Positions 33,057 through 42,083 of a stretch of DNA of 52,184 nucleotides are shown here, in pieces. Origin of the DNA: Bacteroidales bacterium (GTDB taxonomy: Bacteria; Bacteroidota; Bacteroidia; Bacteroidales; Bacteroidaceae); assembly GCA_018064685.1 (NCBI GenBank), contig JAGHUS010000138.1, forward strand, positions 1 through 52,184, given 5' to 3'. The position numbers and the translations under genes are program-made. The notes below the pieces were generated by a model. That model saw nothing but the letters and a program-made list of their open reading frames with translations. It was not told the DNA's origin and searched no databases. How positions within the stretch are numbered: position 1 is the stretch's first letter; every line of letters begins with the position of its first letter.

Positions 33057-33329
33057 TTAGAATACGTATAGACGTAGCAGGATAGACACAGCTATCTGCA
33101 GGCAGACAGCGATGGGAACGCACACTAGGAAGGCTGTCTTCTGGGTTTTGTGATGGCAGAATACCATGGCACACAAGGCACCAAATCCGCCCCAAAGGAA
33201 GGCGAGCAACAGGAGTACCGCTTCAGGTACGCGCCCTCGTTGGCATGCTGCCTGATGTTTATCCCATGCATATATCATGAAGGCTACAATGCTCATGACG
33301 TATATGAAAAACAGGTCGATAAGATACAT
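33057..33329 (-). CDS. DUF1294 small membrane protein
   Basis: A 90-residue inner-membrane protein with three to four hydrophobic stretches. It shows the DUF1294 pattern: YAWDKHQAACQRGRVPEAVLL, then LWGGFGALCAMVFCHHKTQKTAF. The function of the family is unknown. It lies 58 nt downstream of the last gene of the Srf-like train on the same strand without a terminator, so it may be the final gene of that operon or simply read through. DUF1294 genes are common in many contexts, so membership in the system is doubtful. Confidence 0.85.
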   Translation of the reverse strand: MYLIDLFFIYVMSIVAFMIYAWDKHQAACQRGRVPEAVLLLLAFLWGGFGALCAMVFCHHKTQKTAFLVCVPIAVCLQIAVSILLRLYVF

Positions 33330-33387
33330 ATGTCTTTATTATTTGAGTTTATGAGGTTGTATGTTTTTGTACCCGTCATCAAAAACA

Positions 33388-34932
33388 TTATCCATAGATA
33401 AGCGTGTATAGGTCGGGTGCTCCCATGCAGAATAGTAACCAAAGCAGGCCGCATACCAGTGCAAGTATGATGAAGAACAGTACGATGAGTCCTGCGGGTG
33501 TGCCACCGGTATCTTCCTCGGGTGTATTTTCTTGCAGCAGATATTCGTTTTCCTCTTCTTCTATTATGAGGGGGAATGGGTCGCAAGGACGCTCGTTGCC
33601 CTCGATATGTACGTTGATGGGAATGCCTGCGTCGAAGGTGTCGCGATCAAAGAACACGTTGCCGTTCTCGTCGAGTTGTACACGCTGCACGGGCTTGCCT
33701 TCCTGGGCAAACTCCATACTGCTGCATGATAGTGGATTACCTTCGTAATCGCGCACCATGACCTTTATGTTGTCATTGTCGGGCACCACAAATACGTACT
33801 CGAACTTCTGATGGTTGAGTGTGTACTCCTCTGCTGCATCTGTGCCGCCATGGTCTGTTACCTTCATGGTGGCTCCACTCATCATCTCGGGCAGTGACAC
33901 CATACCGTCTGCATCAGTGTGATACTCTGTGGCATTACCCTGGTATTCCACCTCGATGGCACGGTCTACTAGAGGCTTTCCCTCCAGGTTGGTGACCAAG
34001 ATGTGTGGGTAGAACATCTGGGGCTGTTCTGGCTGTTCTAGAGGAGGTACCACCTGTCCTTCAAAGTCAAAAGGTACGATGGTCTCGTCATTGGCTGAGA
34101 TGACACCCTGCTTTTCCACGTCGCGCATGGTGGCAGTGAAGTCGTTATCAGCATGATAAGCCACGTCAATGAGTGCCTCTCCATTTCCATCCGTCACGCT
34201 GCTGTAGTTCTTGCCTCGATAGGCTAGGGTAGCATTCTCGCCTGTCAGAGGTTTACCCTGCTGAGTGGCAACGATGCGGAAGGTATGGTGGCGAGTGACA
34301 TCGAATGTGTAGGCGCTCACATCTTGCTGGATATCGAGGTTGTGGTCGGTATTGGTGTGGATGTCAGTGAGGATGTAATGCTCGCCAACCTTGAGGTCTT
34401 CGAAATGGAAGAATCCGTCAGAGCCCGTCTGCAGAGTCTTGACCTGTTTGTCCAGACGCACGCCAAACTTATAGTTGGGCAATGTCTCGCCGTCGTACAC
34501 GAAATTTAGCGATACAGGATTCTTCTTGTTCAGCCCACTCACGTCCGGTCCGCCAGTTACTCTGACAGGCTTCTTGAAGGCCCATCCTGTTAGCATGATC
34601 TTGATGCCATCACCCTCGTCCATATAATATATGTAGCTGTCGTCGGGTATGGTAAAGAGTGCTTCGGCAGTCTTGGTTCCCACCTTTTGAGCCACTGACT
34701 GACGCACGCGCAGCAGCTCTTCTCTGACCATGTTCTGTTTGATGGAACTGGCAGCAATCATCTGTTGCCATGGTCCGGTCTCCGATGTCCATACGTAGAA
34801 ACCACCTCCAATCTGGCATTTGGCAAAGGGGTTTCCTTCTCCCAAAGCTCCTTGCAGTCTCTTATGAATCTCGGTGAGATCTTGTGGCACGACTTTGTGA
34901 AGGTCCTTGACCGATGTGTGCTTTATATCCAT
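33388..34932 (-). CDS. Tail-anchored protein with repeated prealbumin/Ig-like segments
   Basis: A 514-residue protein of no family I can name. There is no signal peptide. About 1-125 is a helical N-terminal domain (SVKDLHKVVPQDLTEIHKRL; FYVWTSETGPWQQM). About 125-450 has four beta-rich repeats of the kind found in CarboxypepD-like/SpaA-like stalks, each with a turn such as GSDGFFHF, DGNGEALID, DADGMVSLPE and DENGNVFFD. A single hydrophobic helix near 484-506 lies close to the C-terminus. Without a signal, the stalk would be cytoplasmic and tail-anchored. It is 48 nt downstream of the coiled-coil gene and is the last clear member of the train. Confidence 0.75.
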   Translation of the reverse strand: MDIKHTSVKDLHKVVPQDLTEIHKRLQGALGEGNPFAKCQIGGGFYVWTSETGPWQQMIAASSIKQNMVREELLRVRQSVAQKVGTKTAEALFTIPDDSYIYYMDEGDGIKIMLTGWAFKKPVRVTGGPDVSGLNKKNPVSLNFVYDGETLPNYKFGVRLDKQVKTLQTGSDGFFHFEDLKVGEHYILTDIHTNTDHNLDIQQDVSAYTFDVTRHHTFRIVATQQGKPLTGENATLAYRGKNYSSVTDGNGEALIDVAYHADNDFTATMRDVEKQGVISANDETIVPFDFEGQVVPPLEQPEQPQMFYPHILVTNLEGKPLVDRAIEVEYQGNATEYHTDADGMVSLPEMMSGATMKVTDHGGTDAAEEYTLNHQKFEYVFVVPDNDNIKVMVRDYEGNPLSCSSMEFAQEGKPVQRVQLDENGNVFFDRDTFDAGIPINVHIEGNERPCDPFPLIIEEEENEYLLQENTPEEDTGGTPAGLIVLFFIILALVCGLLWLLFCMGAPDLYTLIYG

Positions 34933-34980
34933 ATCTCTTCTTTTTTATTTATCTTGTTGACTTGTTGTCTCTTTGACTTG

Positions 34981-35979
34981 TTATTTGCCTATGGCCTCCT
35001 TCTCGATGTCAGGAATCATCGCTGGATTGTCGGTGGCCTCTTTCACATACTGCTCGTATGCCAACTTGAGGTAGGGGATGAACTTCAGGTGTGATACCAT
35101 GGCTTCGTTTCTGTTCTTATGGTTCTCCATGCTGCGTTGGCATGCATCCTTGTCCGTCTTGTCAAATCCAGCACGCTTCTTATTAAAGCTCCTGACAAAT
35201 GTCTCGAATTCCTGCTGACAGCCCTCGTACTCGTTCATCAGGTCAACGACCTGCCGGCATTCAACAGATTGTGCGTCAGAGAGTGCCGTGAGCTGTGCCA
35301 GTTGGTGCTTGGCGTTGGCGATACTTGCTGCATTGTATTTGCTGTGCAGAGTGGCAAGAGCTGTTTCATAGCATTTCTTGTTTGCCAAGGTTTGCTCCAC
35401 CTCCTTCTTGAGTTGTTGTATGTTGTCGTCTATCTTATATTTGTCGCACTCTGTCATCATCTCCTGCAGCTTCTCATTGCTCATCGTGCTGAAAGCCTGT
35501 TTCAGATAGATGTGTCCTTCCGATGTGAGTGCCTCTTCCACCTTTTGCTGCACAGCCTCCAGGTCTTTTTTCTGTTCTTCCAGTACTGTGGCTGTTTGTG
35601 CCAGGTTTCCCAGCTCGCGCTTTATGTTCTCATTCTTCAGCTGCCAAGCCTGCAGTTCCGATGTCACTTTCTCCAGCGAGTCCTTCAGTGGCTTTATCTT
35701 CTCCTCCACCTCCTTTTTCAGCTTCTCGTTCTTCTCAACCAATTTCTGCAGTTCCTTCTCCTTGCCTATGAGCCCCTTCTCCAGTGCCTTGCGTTGTTTC
35801 TCGGCATCTAGCATGGTCAGCGAGTCAGCCTCAATGCTAGCTTGCAATCTCTTGTTTTCACGCAGTGCCTTCTCCAAGTCCGATACATTCACGCTGATGG
35901 TGTCCTGTGCACTGGCATAGGCCGAGAACGAGAGCAGAATATATAATATAATAAGGTATCTCTTCATCTTCGTTGTCAT
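34981..35979 (-). CDS. Exported coiled-coil protein (second of pair)
   Basis: A 332-residue protein with a signal peptide (hydrophobic 8-20, cleavage near YASAQ). About 30-160 is a continuous coiled coil rich in Glu/Lys/Leu (KEKELQKLVEKNEKLKKEVE). About 165-330 is helical with three to four cysteines (TECDKYK, NKKCYE, VECRQV). No enzymatic motif. The start ATG at 35979 overlaps the upstream stop as ATGA, so translation is coupled; an internal ATG at 35967 is a possible alternative. The design parallels the preceding gene, suggesting two related periplasmic rods or a heteromer. Belongs to the Srf-like gene train. Confidence 0.75.
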   Translation of the reverse strand: MTTKMKRYLIILYILLSFSAYASAQDTISVNVSDLEKALRENKRLQASIEADSLTMLDAEKQRKALEKGLIGKEKELQKLVEKNEKLKKEVEEKIKPLKDSLEKVTSELQAWQLKNENIKRELGNLAQTATVLEEQKKDLEAVQQKVEEALTSEGHIYLKQAFSTMSNEKLQEMMTECDKYKIDDNIQQLKKEVEQTLANKKCYETALATLHSKYNAASIANAKHQLAQLTALSDAQSVECRQVVDLMNEYEGCQQEFETFVRSFNKKRAGFDKTDKDACQRSMENHKNRNEAMVSHLKFIPYLKLAYEQYVKEATDNPAMIPDIEKEAIGK

Positions 35980-37019
35980 TTGGTATCGACGCTCATTATC
36001 TCATCCTCGATGTTACTTCCGCTTGTGGGGGCGGCCAAAACGCTATTCTTGTATTGCGTAAAGCGGTCGCGCAGGAAGGGAATTCTATTGATGCCTTGCT
36101 CTATCAGCTTGTCATTGAAGGAGTCCTTTTGGGGTGTAAAGAGAGTGCTGATTTTCTCTTTTGCCGCCTTCTGTTCTGCCTCTCCTGCTCCTTGCATGCC
36201 TTTTCTTAGCTCGCGAATCTGACCGATGATGTCTTGAAACAGTTTTACGCTGGCCATATATCTTGACAGCAGTTTGCGCATAGAGTCGCACTCCTTGCTT
36301 TGTCCCTCATTCAGCATATACTGTGCTTTCTTGAGGTCGTCTTTCTTTACGTTTACCATGCTCTCCAGCGCCGTCATTATCTCGTTGTTCAAGCTATGGT
36401 CAAAGCCGTCCTCCAGTTCCTTCAGTGCCTTTTGATAGATATTCCACCCATTGGCGTAGTAATCAAATCGGCTCTGAAAGTCGGTATAGCCCTCCATCTG
36501 CTTATAGTCTTTCAGGCAGGTTTCTATGTCTTTTATTTCGCTTTCCGTGGTTTCACTATAGAGTTTCCCCAGCACCTTTCTGGCCTCTTCAAAACGCTGT
36601 GCCACCTGGTCGGCACTATAGGTCGAACTATACACATTCACTTCCGACACCAGACCTTCCACCGTTCCCCTCGACTCTTTCTGCTGGTCTTGGTATTTGT
36701 TATACAAGACAATAGCCTCCGATCTGAGCTTTTTCTGCCCATCGATAGAGTCCTTCAGCAGCTTTATGCTGTTCTTGTCCAGTTCTTTGGTCCTTTCTTC
36801 AATCTCCTTCTGAATCAATATGATAGAGTCATTCAGCCTCTTCTCGCTCTGCTTGGTCATGTCGAGTTTCTTCTCGGCATCATCCTTTCGCTTTGCCCAT
36901 TCTTTCTGCTTCTCCTCCAATGCCAGTTTCTGGTTGATGGCATTTGTCAGTTCGCTCTGTGCAGAAGCAGAGGCAAGTGCAAGACAGAGGAATGGAATGG
37001 TGATGATAAGTCTTCTCAT
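35976..37019 (-). CDS. Exported coiled-coil protein (first of pair)
   Basis: A 347-residue protein with a signal peptide ending SASAQ (about residue 21). About 22-115 is a coiled coil (LALEEKQKEWAKRKDDAEKK; ILIQKEIEERTKELDKN); the rest is mainly helical, ending in PFLRDRFTQYKNSV and an acidic tail. No family recognised. Its stop overlaps the next start (ATGA), and it follows the previous gene by 14 nt, so the block 40.2-33.4 kb is tightly organised. Together with its partner it would sit in the periplasm near the anchored protease and the bitopic protein. It resembles Bacteroidota exported proteins that mimic the helical parts of BamD- or TolC-like rods, but only in composition. Confidence 0.72.
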   Translation of the reverse strand: MRRLIITIPFLCLALASASAQSELTNAINQKLALEEKQKEWAKRKDDAEKKLDMTKQSEKRLNDSIILIQKEIEERTKELDKNSIKLLKDSIDGQKKLRSEAIVLYNKYQDQQKESRGTVEGLVSEVNVYSSTYSADQVAQRFEEARKVLGKLYSETTESEIKDIETCLKDYKQMEGYTDFQSRFDYYANGWNIYQKALKELEDGFDHSLNNEIMTALESMVNVKKDDLKKAQYMLNEGQSKECDSMRKLLSRYMASVKLFQDIIGQIRELRKGMQGAGEAEQKAAKEKISTLFTPQKDSFNDKLIEQGINRIPFLRDRFTQYKNSVLAAPTSGSNIEDEIMSVDTK

Positions 37020-37033
37020 ATTGTTCTTGCTAA

Positions 37034-37882
37034 TTACAGCCCGAGTGCTTGCTCGACCTCGTTTTCAAACTGAGCCTCAAATCGTCTTAGCTCCTTCTTC
37101 TTCTCGCTGTTATTACTTTCCCTCTCGTACTTTGATATGGCAGAGCTCAGCAATCGTTTGTTGTCGTAGTTACGCTCTTTATTCTGGTAGTGCGACTTGA
37201 TGCTGTTGGCCAGTTTGTTGTAGAAGTCCACCTTTGCTGTGGCCAGCTTGCTCTCGAAACTGTTCAGTCCCTGTTTGATGCTGCTTATGTGGCTCAGGTA
37301 CGTCTTGTAGTTACTGTTGGCCAGCATCTCGTTTCTGGCCTTTATCTTCTTGGTGTGATGAGCACTGAAGTTATTCCACGACGTACCGTTGAAGCCAGTA
37401 CTCAATGCGCATTTGTCCTTCGAAAGCGACAGTGCAGAGCAGTAAGTGGCATATACCGACTCAATGCTTGTCAGGTTGGGGTCGTTGCCGATCGCAGCAT
37501 GGCTAGCGCGTATGGTGTTCTTGGCCTCGTTATATTTTCTCACCACACTCTCTTGGCAGTCAGCTTTGTCCCATTCCTCGAAGATCTTCTTATGCACTAT
37601 CTCCAGGGCAGTCTGGCTGTTTTGCAGAGCCAGAATGTTGGTGGCCTCCACTTCGTATTCATCCTGCAGCTGCTTTACCAGATTGCATTGCTTGGCGTAG
37701 TTGGCTTCGTCCCAGTCACCCAGCTCGTCCCACGATCTGGCTATCTGCTGTCGGTATTCCTCATAGCTGGCATCGGCATTAGCCTTGATGCTGGCGCTAC
37801 CTCCACCATCTATCAGCAGGAAGGCTCCTACAACAACGCCAAGCACGACAAGGAATATCAGTATAAGTTTTAACGATTTCAT
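37034..37882 (-). CDS. Membrane-anchored helical protein
   Basis: A 282-residue protein with one N-terminal hydrophobic helix (5-24: KLILIFLVVLGVVVGAFLLI) and no cleavage site, so the C-terminal 250 residues are probably periplasmic. The rest is predicted helical and rich in Asn/Lys/Ala with three cysteines (AKQCNLV, ADCQES, KDKCAL). No family recognised. It follows the bitopic Q/N-rich protein gene by 9 nt and precedes the coiled-coil pair by 14 nt. The short intervals suggest fixed stoichiometry with its neighbours, as for parts of a complex. Confidence 0.72.
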   Translation of the reverse strand: MKSLKLILIFLVVLGVVVGAFLLIDGGGSASIKANADASYEEYRQQIARSWDELGDWDEANYAKQCNLVKQLQDEYEVEATNILALQNSQTALEIVHKKIFEEWDKADCQESVVRKYNEAKNTIRASHAAIGNDPNLTSIESVYATYCSALSLSKDKCALSTGFNGTSWNNFSAHHTKKIKARNEMLANSNYKTYLSHISSIKQGLNSFESKLATAKVDFYNKLANSIKSHYQNKERNYDNKRLLSSAISKYERESNNSEKKKELRRFEAQFENEVEQALGL

Positions 37883-37891
37883 AAGCTGTTA

Positions 37892-40204
37892 TTAATCGAA
37901 TTCCGGGTTTGCTGAATGGTCTGTTTGATTGTTTCTCTGTTGCGTATTATGCTGTCCCTGTTGCTGGTTGCTGCCTTGTGTAGCTCGCTGTCCCTGCTGC
38001 TGGTTGCTGCCTTGTGTGGCTCGCTGTCCCTGCTGTTGGTTGCTGCCTTGTGCACCCCGCTGCTGCTGGTTGTTGCTTTGTGTGGCTCGCTGATTCTGCT
38101 GTTGCGCATTGCGTTGTGCTGCTGCGTTGTCGGCTTGGCTATTGGCATTTGCAGGAGTTGGGGCAGCATTCTCGTTAGTAGCTCCCCGTGTGCCATTCTC
38201 TACGATGTTCTCCACGTCACGCAGTTCCTTGAACGACTTTATTCTGTGGCTTGCCACATACTTCTGGCGCATGGTCAGAGCCTCGTTTGATGGTTTGGGA
38301 GTCATCCCTACACCAAAGATTCTCTGCACAGCCTCCAGGTGAGTGCCCCAGATGTGCAGATTTTCGGGCGAGTCGTTGGCAATCTTCTTCATCTCCGTCA
38401 TGTCGCCTGCTTTCACTGCGTCGACTACACGCTTGTAGCCTTCTAGTCGTAAAGCCAGTTTCTGTCCGTCTTTCAGACTGTCCACGTCTGGCTTGAGCGA
38501 GTCGTTGGCTACATACAAGGCGTAGAGGCTATCCACCTCGGCAAACTGTATGTCGGCGTTCTTGTCCAAAATCACCATGGCTGTATCAACAAAGGCTTGC
38601 CTCTGTTCCTTCGTCATCATCTGTGGCATCTCGGGTGCCTTCACGCTGTTCTGTATGCTGTCCCCCTCAGCATTGCCCGTTTGTGCGATGGAGGGTTCGT
38701 TGCCGCCTGTAAAGTACAGTACGGCGCCGATAATCAATCCTACAACGAGCAGTCCGGCTGTGGATGCGATGGCAATCTTCAGCCATCCCATTCCCTTCGA
38801 TGTAGGCTTTAAGGCCGACAGACGTAATGCCATGTTCTCTCTCAGAGGCAAGGCGCTGGGGTACTCGTATGCCTTTCCGTCGATGTTGACATTGAGCGTG
38901 ACTTGTTGTCCCACCCAGTCGCGAGGTATGTTGATGATGCCTTGCTGACCGCCTTGTTGGGTGAACCGCACAATCTGCACCAGTCTTCTGCTAGGCATCT
39001 TGATGTTGGTGAATGTGCTTTCGCAGAAGCTTATCCTTCTGCCCCCCAGGTCGTTGATGAATGTGAGTGGACATACCGTGGCGTGGGCGGCAGTATTGCT
39101 GCCTGTTGCCATTGCCACCTTCTTTATGCTGACGTCCACGCGCATGGCCTTCTTCAGTTCGTCGTATTGCATGCCCGTTATGCTCTGCATGGTGAAACGA
39201 CCACTCCTGTCGGTCAGCTGCAGCATCTGCACCTTGCCATTGTCCTCGCCTGTCAGGGTGAAAGACAAATCCTGACGCAATGGTATGGGCCGGCCCATGA
39301 GCGAGAGTTGCAGCTGTGCTACTGATGACACAGCTTCGGCGGGCTGCATATTCAGATAGTAATTGCGCGTTGCAGGCAAGGCATTCAACATCACGTCGAT
39401 GCGTTCGGTGATGGGGTCGAAGGCTACGCCATTGACGAAGTTGCCATTGCGAAGGTCACTGATGGTAAAATCTACGTTCTGGTTGTCGTAGAACTGAGGA
39501 TTGGCCTGTGTGTGGAAATGCAGTGGTGTATTGACATCAGTCACTGTACATTTGAACTGACCATTGACAAACAATGCGTAGTTGGCTGGACGCGGAGTTA
39601 TGATGTTGAGCGGCGTATAGGGGGTGTTGTCCACCTTCTCGGCAATGACAATCTCGCTGTACTGTGCAAATTCAGGGTATTGCACATCGCGGAAGAAATC
39701 CATCGTCTGCAGCTCATTCAGCATACAGTAGGCAATGCCCGTTCCCGTCATGGGGCGGCAGGCCGAGGGATGCTCCACCAAGGGGAAGCGTTTTGCCACC
39801 TCGTCCAACGACGTGTGGTCCAGTCGCTCTGCATTATATTCGTATGTCTCGGTTGCAGAGTCCTTCAGTGTCATGCAGCGCTTCAGGAACTCATCCTTCA
39901 GTGCCAGCAGCACGTCGTAGGGTGTCTTGCCGTCGGCAAAGCCATAACCATTGGGTACTGACATGGCAATCTTGAGCGACACACCGTTGCGCAAGGCTTC
40001 GTGGCTTCTCACGTTGTTCTTCACGATGGTGTAGACAACCTTGTTCTGCTCGATTCTCACCACGAAGAAATAGGAATTGTCGGCAAAGCCAGTATAGTCA
40101 TCCTGCTTCACGCTGAAGTTGGGGCTTCCAAACCACACTACGGGTTGGTATCCGCTGTGGGCATCGGGATTGCCGTGAGCCTCTATTGATATATATCTTT
40201 CCAT
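37892..40204 (-). CDS. Bitopic protein with Q/N-rich repeat tail
   Basis: A 770-residue protein that I cannot place in a family. About 1-465 is a beta-rich cytoplasmic part (MERYISIEAHGNPDAHSGYQ opening; FVVRIEQNKVVYTIVKNNV), which may comprise several small domains. A single transmembrane helix lies at about 474-497 (KIAIASTAGLLVVGLIIGAV). The C-terminal 270 residues would be periplasmic, beginning with a helical domain (EMPQMMTKEQRQAFVDTAM) and ending in a Q/N-rich tail of about 90 residues with three 12-residue tandem copies of QRATQGSNQQQG or a near variant. It bridges the cytoplasmic NTPases and the periplasmic components and is a likely scaffold of the system. Confidence 0.75.
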   Translation of the reverse strand: MERYISIEAHGNPDAHSGYQPVVWFGSPNFSVKQDDYTGFADNSYFFVVRIEQNKVVYTIVKNNVRSHEALRNGVSLKIAMSVPNGYGFADGKTPYDVLLALKDEFLKRCMTLKDSATETYEYNAERLDHTSLDEVAKRFPLVEHPSACRPMTGTGIAYCMLNELQTMDFFRDVQYPEFAQYSEIVIAEKVDNTPYTPLNIITPRPANYALFVNGQFKCTVTDVNTPLHFHTQANPQFYDNQNVDFTISDLRNGNFVNGVAFDPITERIDVMLNALPATRNYYLNMQPAEAVSSVAQLQLSLMGRPIPLRQDLSFTLTGEDNGKVQMLQLTDRSGRFTMQSITGMQYDELKKAMRVDVSIKKVAMATGSNTAAHATVCPLTFINDLGGRRISFCESTFTNIKMPSRRLVQIVRFTQQGGQQGIINIPRDWVGQQVTLNVNIDGKAYEYPSALPLRENMALRLSALKPTSKGMGWLKIAIASTAGLLVVGLIIGAVLYFTGGNEPSIAQTGNAEGDSIQNSVKAPEMPQMMTKEQRQAFVDTAMVILDKNADIQFAEVDSLYALYVANDSLKPDVDSLKDGQKLALRLEGYKRVVDAVKAGDMTEMKKIANDSPENLHIWGTHLEAVQRIFGVGMTPKPSNEALTMRQKYVASHRIKSFKELRDVENIVENGTRGATNENAAPTPANANSQADNAAAQRNAQQQNQRATQSNNQQQRGAQGSNQQQGQRATQGSNQQQGQRATQGSNQQQGQHNTQQRNNQTDHSANPEFD
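37951..38088. repeat. 36-bp in-frame tandem repeats in the bitopic protein gene
   Basis: Three units of 36 bp (37951-37986, 37987-38022, 38023-38058) and a shortened fourth of 30 bp (38059-38088). They share GCTGTCCCTG and TTGCTGCCTTGTG. The period keeps the frame, so copy number changes would only alter the length of the Q/N-rich tail. Confidence 0.88.
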
Positions 40205-40291
40205 GTGACTTTTTAAAATTAAGAATTAAGAAAGAAGAATTAAGAATACACTCTCTCTCTTCCAGTCCCCCCAATGAGGGGATTAGCCTTT

Positions 40292-42082
40292 CTAATTCAC
40301 AGCATTCTTGAACTTGCCCCACCATGTCATGTTCTTGATGGCATGTGTCGAGTTTTGTATGGCGTTAGCCAGCATGTCGGCATCGGTGGAGTTGTATTTG
40401 AATATCTTGCCGGGGTAGAAATCTCCCAGACTGAAGGTGAACAGTTCTGGATGGAACTTGGTGGGAGTGTTGATGTTATACCTCTCGCACAGCATCTTCA
40501 GGGGGCCCAGGATGTTACCCTCGTACTGTGCCTTGAAGATGCTCAGTGCAGCATCCATGCGCATGTGTGCGGGTTTGGCCAGACGGTCGCTCTTGGTCAT
40601 GATGAAGTGTATGCCATCCACCTTCTTCATTATCTCTTTGTTCTCTTCTAGCGAGAAGAGGTCGACAAGTTTCTGCAGCACGATGCGCTGGTTGGCCGTG
40701 GCATACTGGTATTCGTATTTGGGTTCTCCGGTTTCGCCATCATAGCCCACTAGAATCTTGCGGTTGAGCGAAACCCTGTCGGCCGTAGGATCGATGACGA
40801 TGAAGAACAGCTTGCGGTTCGGTCCCTTCAGCAGTTCGGTGGCACCGGCACCCATGTCCTCGAACGAAAATTCGTGGTTCGGGTTGTTCACAATCTGGAA
40901 GGCAAACTCCTCGCCCGACATCTCCACGAGGTTTACGTGGTGAGCCTGCTCGGTGTCGCCCGGCGTGTGTATGCTGGCCTCGAGTGTGGTGACGAAGTTG
41001 CCCGGTGTGGCGGGGATGGTGAATCCTGCCTGGGTGTACTGCATCAGGGTGCTTCCGTAGTCACCACCAGCCGAAGCCAGGTTGATGTGTATGTTCGATG
41101 CGCATGACAGTCCCATCAGTACGCAGGTCTTGCCCGTCGAGGGGATGCCCCAGAAGAATACATCGGTGCAGCCCTCCTTGCACACAGCCTTCGAACTCTC
41201 TATGTTCTGCTGCACGTTGGGCAGACACTGCTTTATCTTGTCCATCTGTCGCAGTGTGTCCAGTATCTGGGGTGTCAGTACATTGGCTGCAAAAAGCTCG
41301 CTTTCGCTGAAGAGTCCTGTGCTGATATAGTCCAGGATGGTATCCTTCTCATACTTCTCGCCGTTGCGCTTCATGTTCTCCAACTCGTTCTGCTTCATGG
41401 ACATCATCATGGCCTGAGCCTGGAACAGGAAGGGCGACTGCGGATGGTTCTTTACATAGTTGGTTATTTCTACAAGATTAGACGAACTCTTCACCATGCT
41501 CCACTCGTTCAGAGCCATCATGATGTTCTGTGCCTCCATGGCATGCATGCTGCCGGAGAATTGTGCTACGAAGGATTGCAGTTCCTGTGCATTCTCCTTG
41601 TTGGTGCAGTTCCACACAGCCTCCTCAATCTCCTGTCGGTGTGTGGTGTGCGGATACTTCTGCAGGTGTGCCAGCAGCGATTGTGCCGAGAACACATCCA
41701 CCATGTTCCAGTCGCCCTGCTCTATGCTGGCCTGCTGTGCGCTCAGCTCAGCCTCCACCTGGTTTTGCAGGGTGCGGGCCTCGTCCACATGGTTGCCCGT
41801 GGGGCGCTCGCTTTCCCATCGGCTGATGTAGGCTTTGATCTTTGTCAGCAAGGCTTCTGTCTTTACGGCACTGCTGGCAGCAATCTCGTTCCATTCGCTC
41901 TGCTCCTGGGCGTTAGGCATGTTGTGCTGATATTGCTCTATGTAGGCTCTTCTCTCAGCCGACAGTTTGGGCATGTCGGCCAGAGTGACGTCTTTCGATT
42001 GTATGTAGCTCATCAGCGTGTTGATGTTTATCGAGTTGCACTTGTCGATGAGCGTCTTTCTCTGTAGTTCTGTCAGTGGCAT
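40292..42082 (-). CDS. P-loop GTPase-like protein (second NTPase of the train)
   Basis: A 596-residue cytoplasmic protein. About 1-290 is helical (repeat-like, with AELSAQQASIEQGDWNMVDVF), and about 300-596 is a TRAFAC-like GTPase domain: Walker A G312-IPSTG-K318-T319, a G3-like LVEMSGEEF (Glu in place of the usual Asp), IDPTADRVS and G4 T496-K497-S-D499, which specifies guanine. There is no membrane segment. It resembles GTPases in predicted bacterial conflict or envelope-remodelling systems, but I cannot name the subfamily. It is separated from its neighbours by spacers with repeats; a T8-GA-T8-G9 tract lies just before the start codon. Confidence 0.82.
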   Translation of the reverse strand: MPLTELQRKTLIDKCNSININTLMSYIQSKDVTLADMPKLSAERRAYIEQYQHNMPNAQEQSEWNEIAASSAVKTEALLTKIKAYISRWESERPTGNHVDEARTLQNQVEAELSAQQASIEQGDWNMVDVFSAQSLLAHLQKYPHTTHRQEIEEAVWNCTNKENAQELQSFVAQFSGSMHAMEAQNIMMALNEWSMVKSSSNLVEITNYVKNHPQSPFLFQAQAMMMSMKQNELENMKRNGEKYEKDTILDYISTGLFSESELFAANVLTPQILDTLRQMDKIKQCLPNVQQNIESSKAVCKEGCTDVFFWGIPSTGKTCVLMGLSCASNIHINLASAGGDYGSTLMQYTQAGFTIPATPGNFVTTLEASIHTPGDTEQAHHVNLVEMSGEEFAFQIVNNPNHEFSFEDMGAGATELLKGPNRKLFFIVIDPTADRVSLNRKILVGYDGETGEPKYEYQYATANQRIVLQKLVDLFSLEENKEIMKKVDGIHFIMTKSDRLAKPAHMRMDAALSIFKAQYEGNILGPLKMLCERYNINTPTKFHPELFTFSLGDFYPGKIFKYNSTDADMLANAIQNSTHAIKNMTWWGKFKNAVN

Positions 42083-42083
42083 A

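Noticed and set aside
33057..33329. DUF1294 gene as an integral part of the SrfB/SrfC train
   Set aside because: It is on the same strand without a terminator between, but the family is common in unrelated places, so membership is left open rather than claimed.
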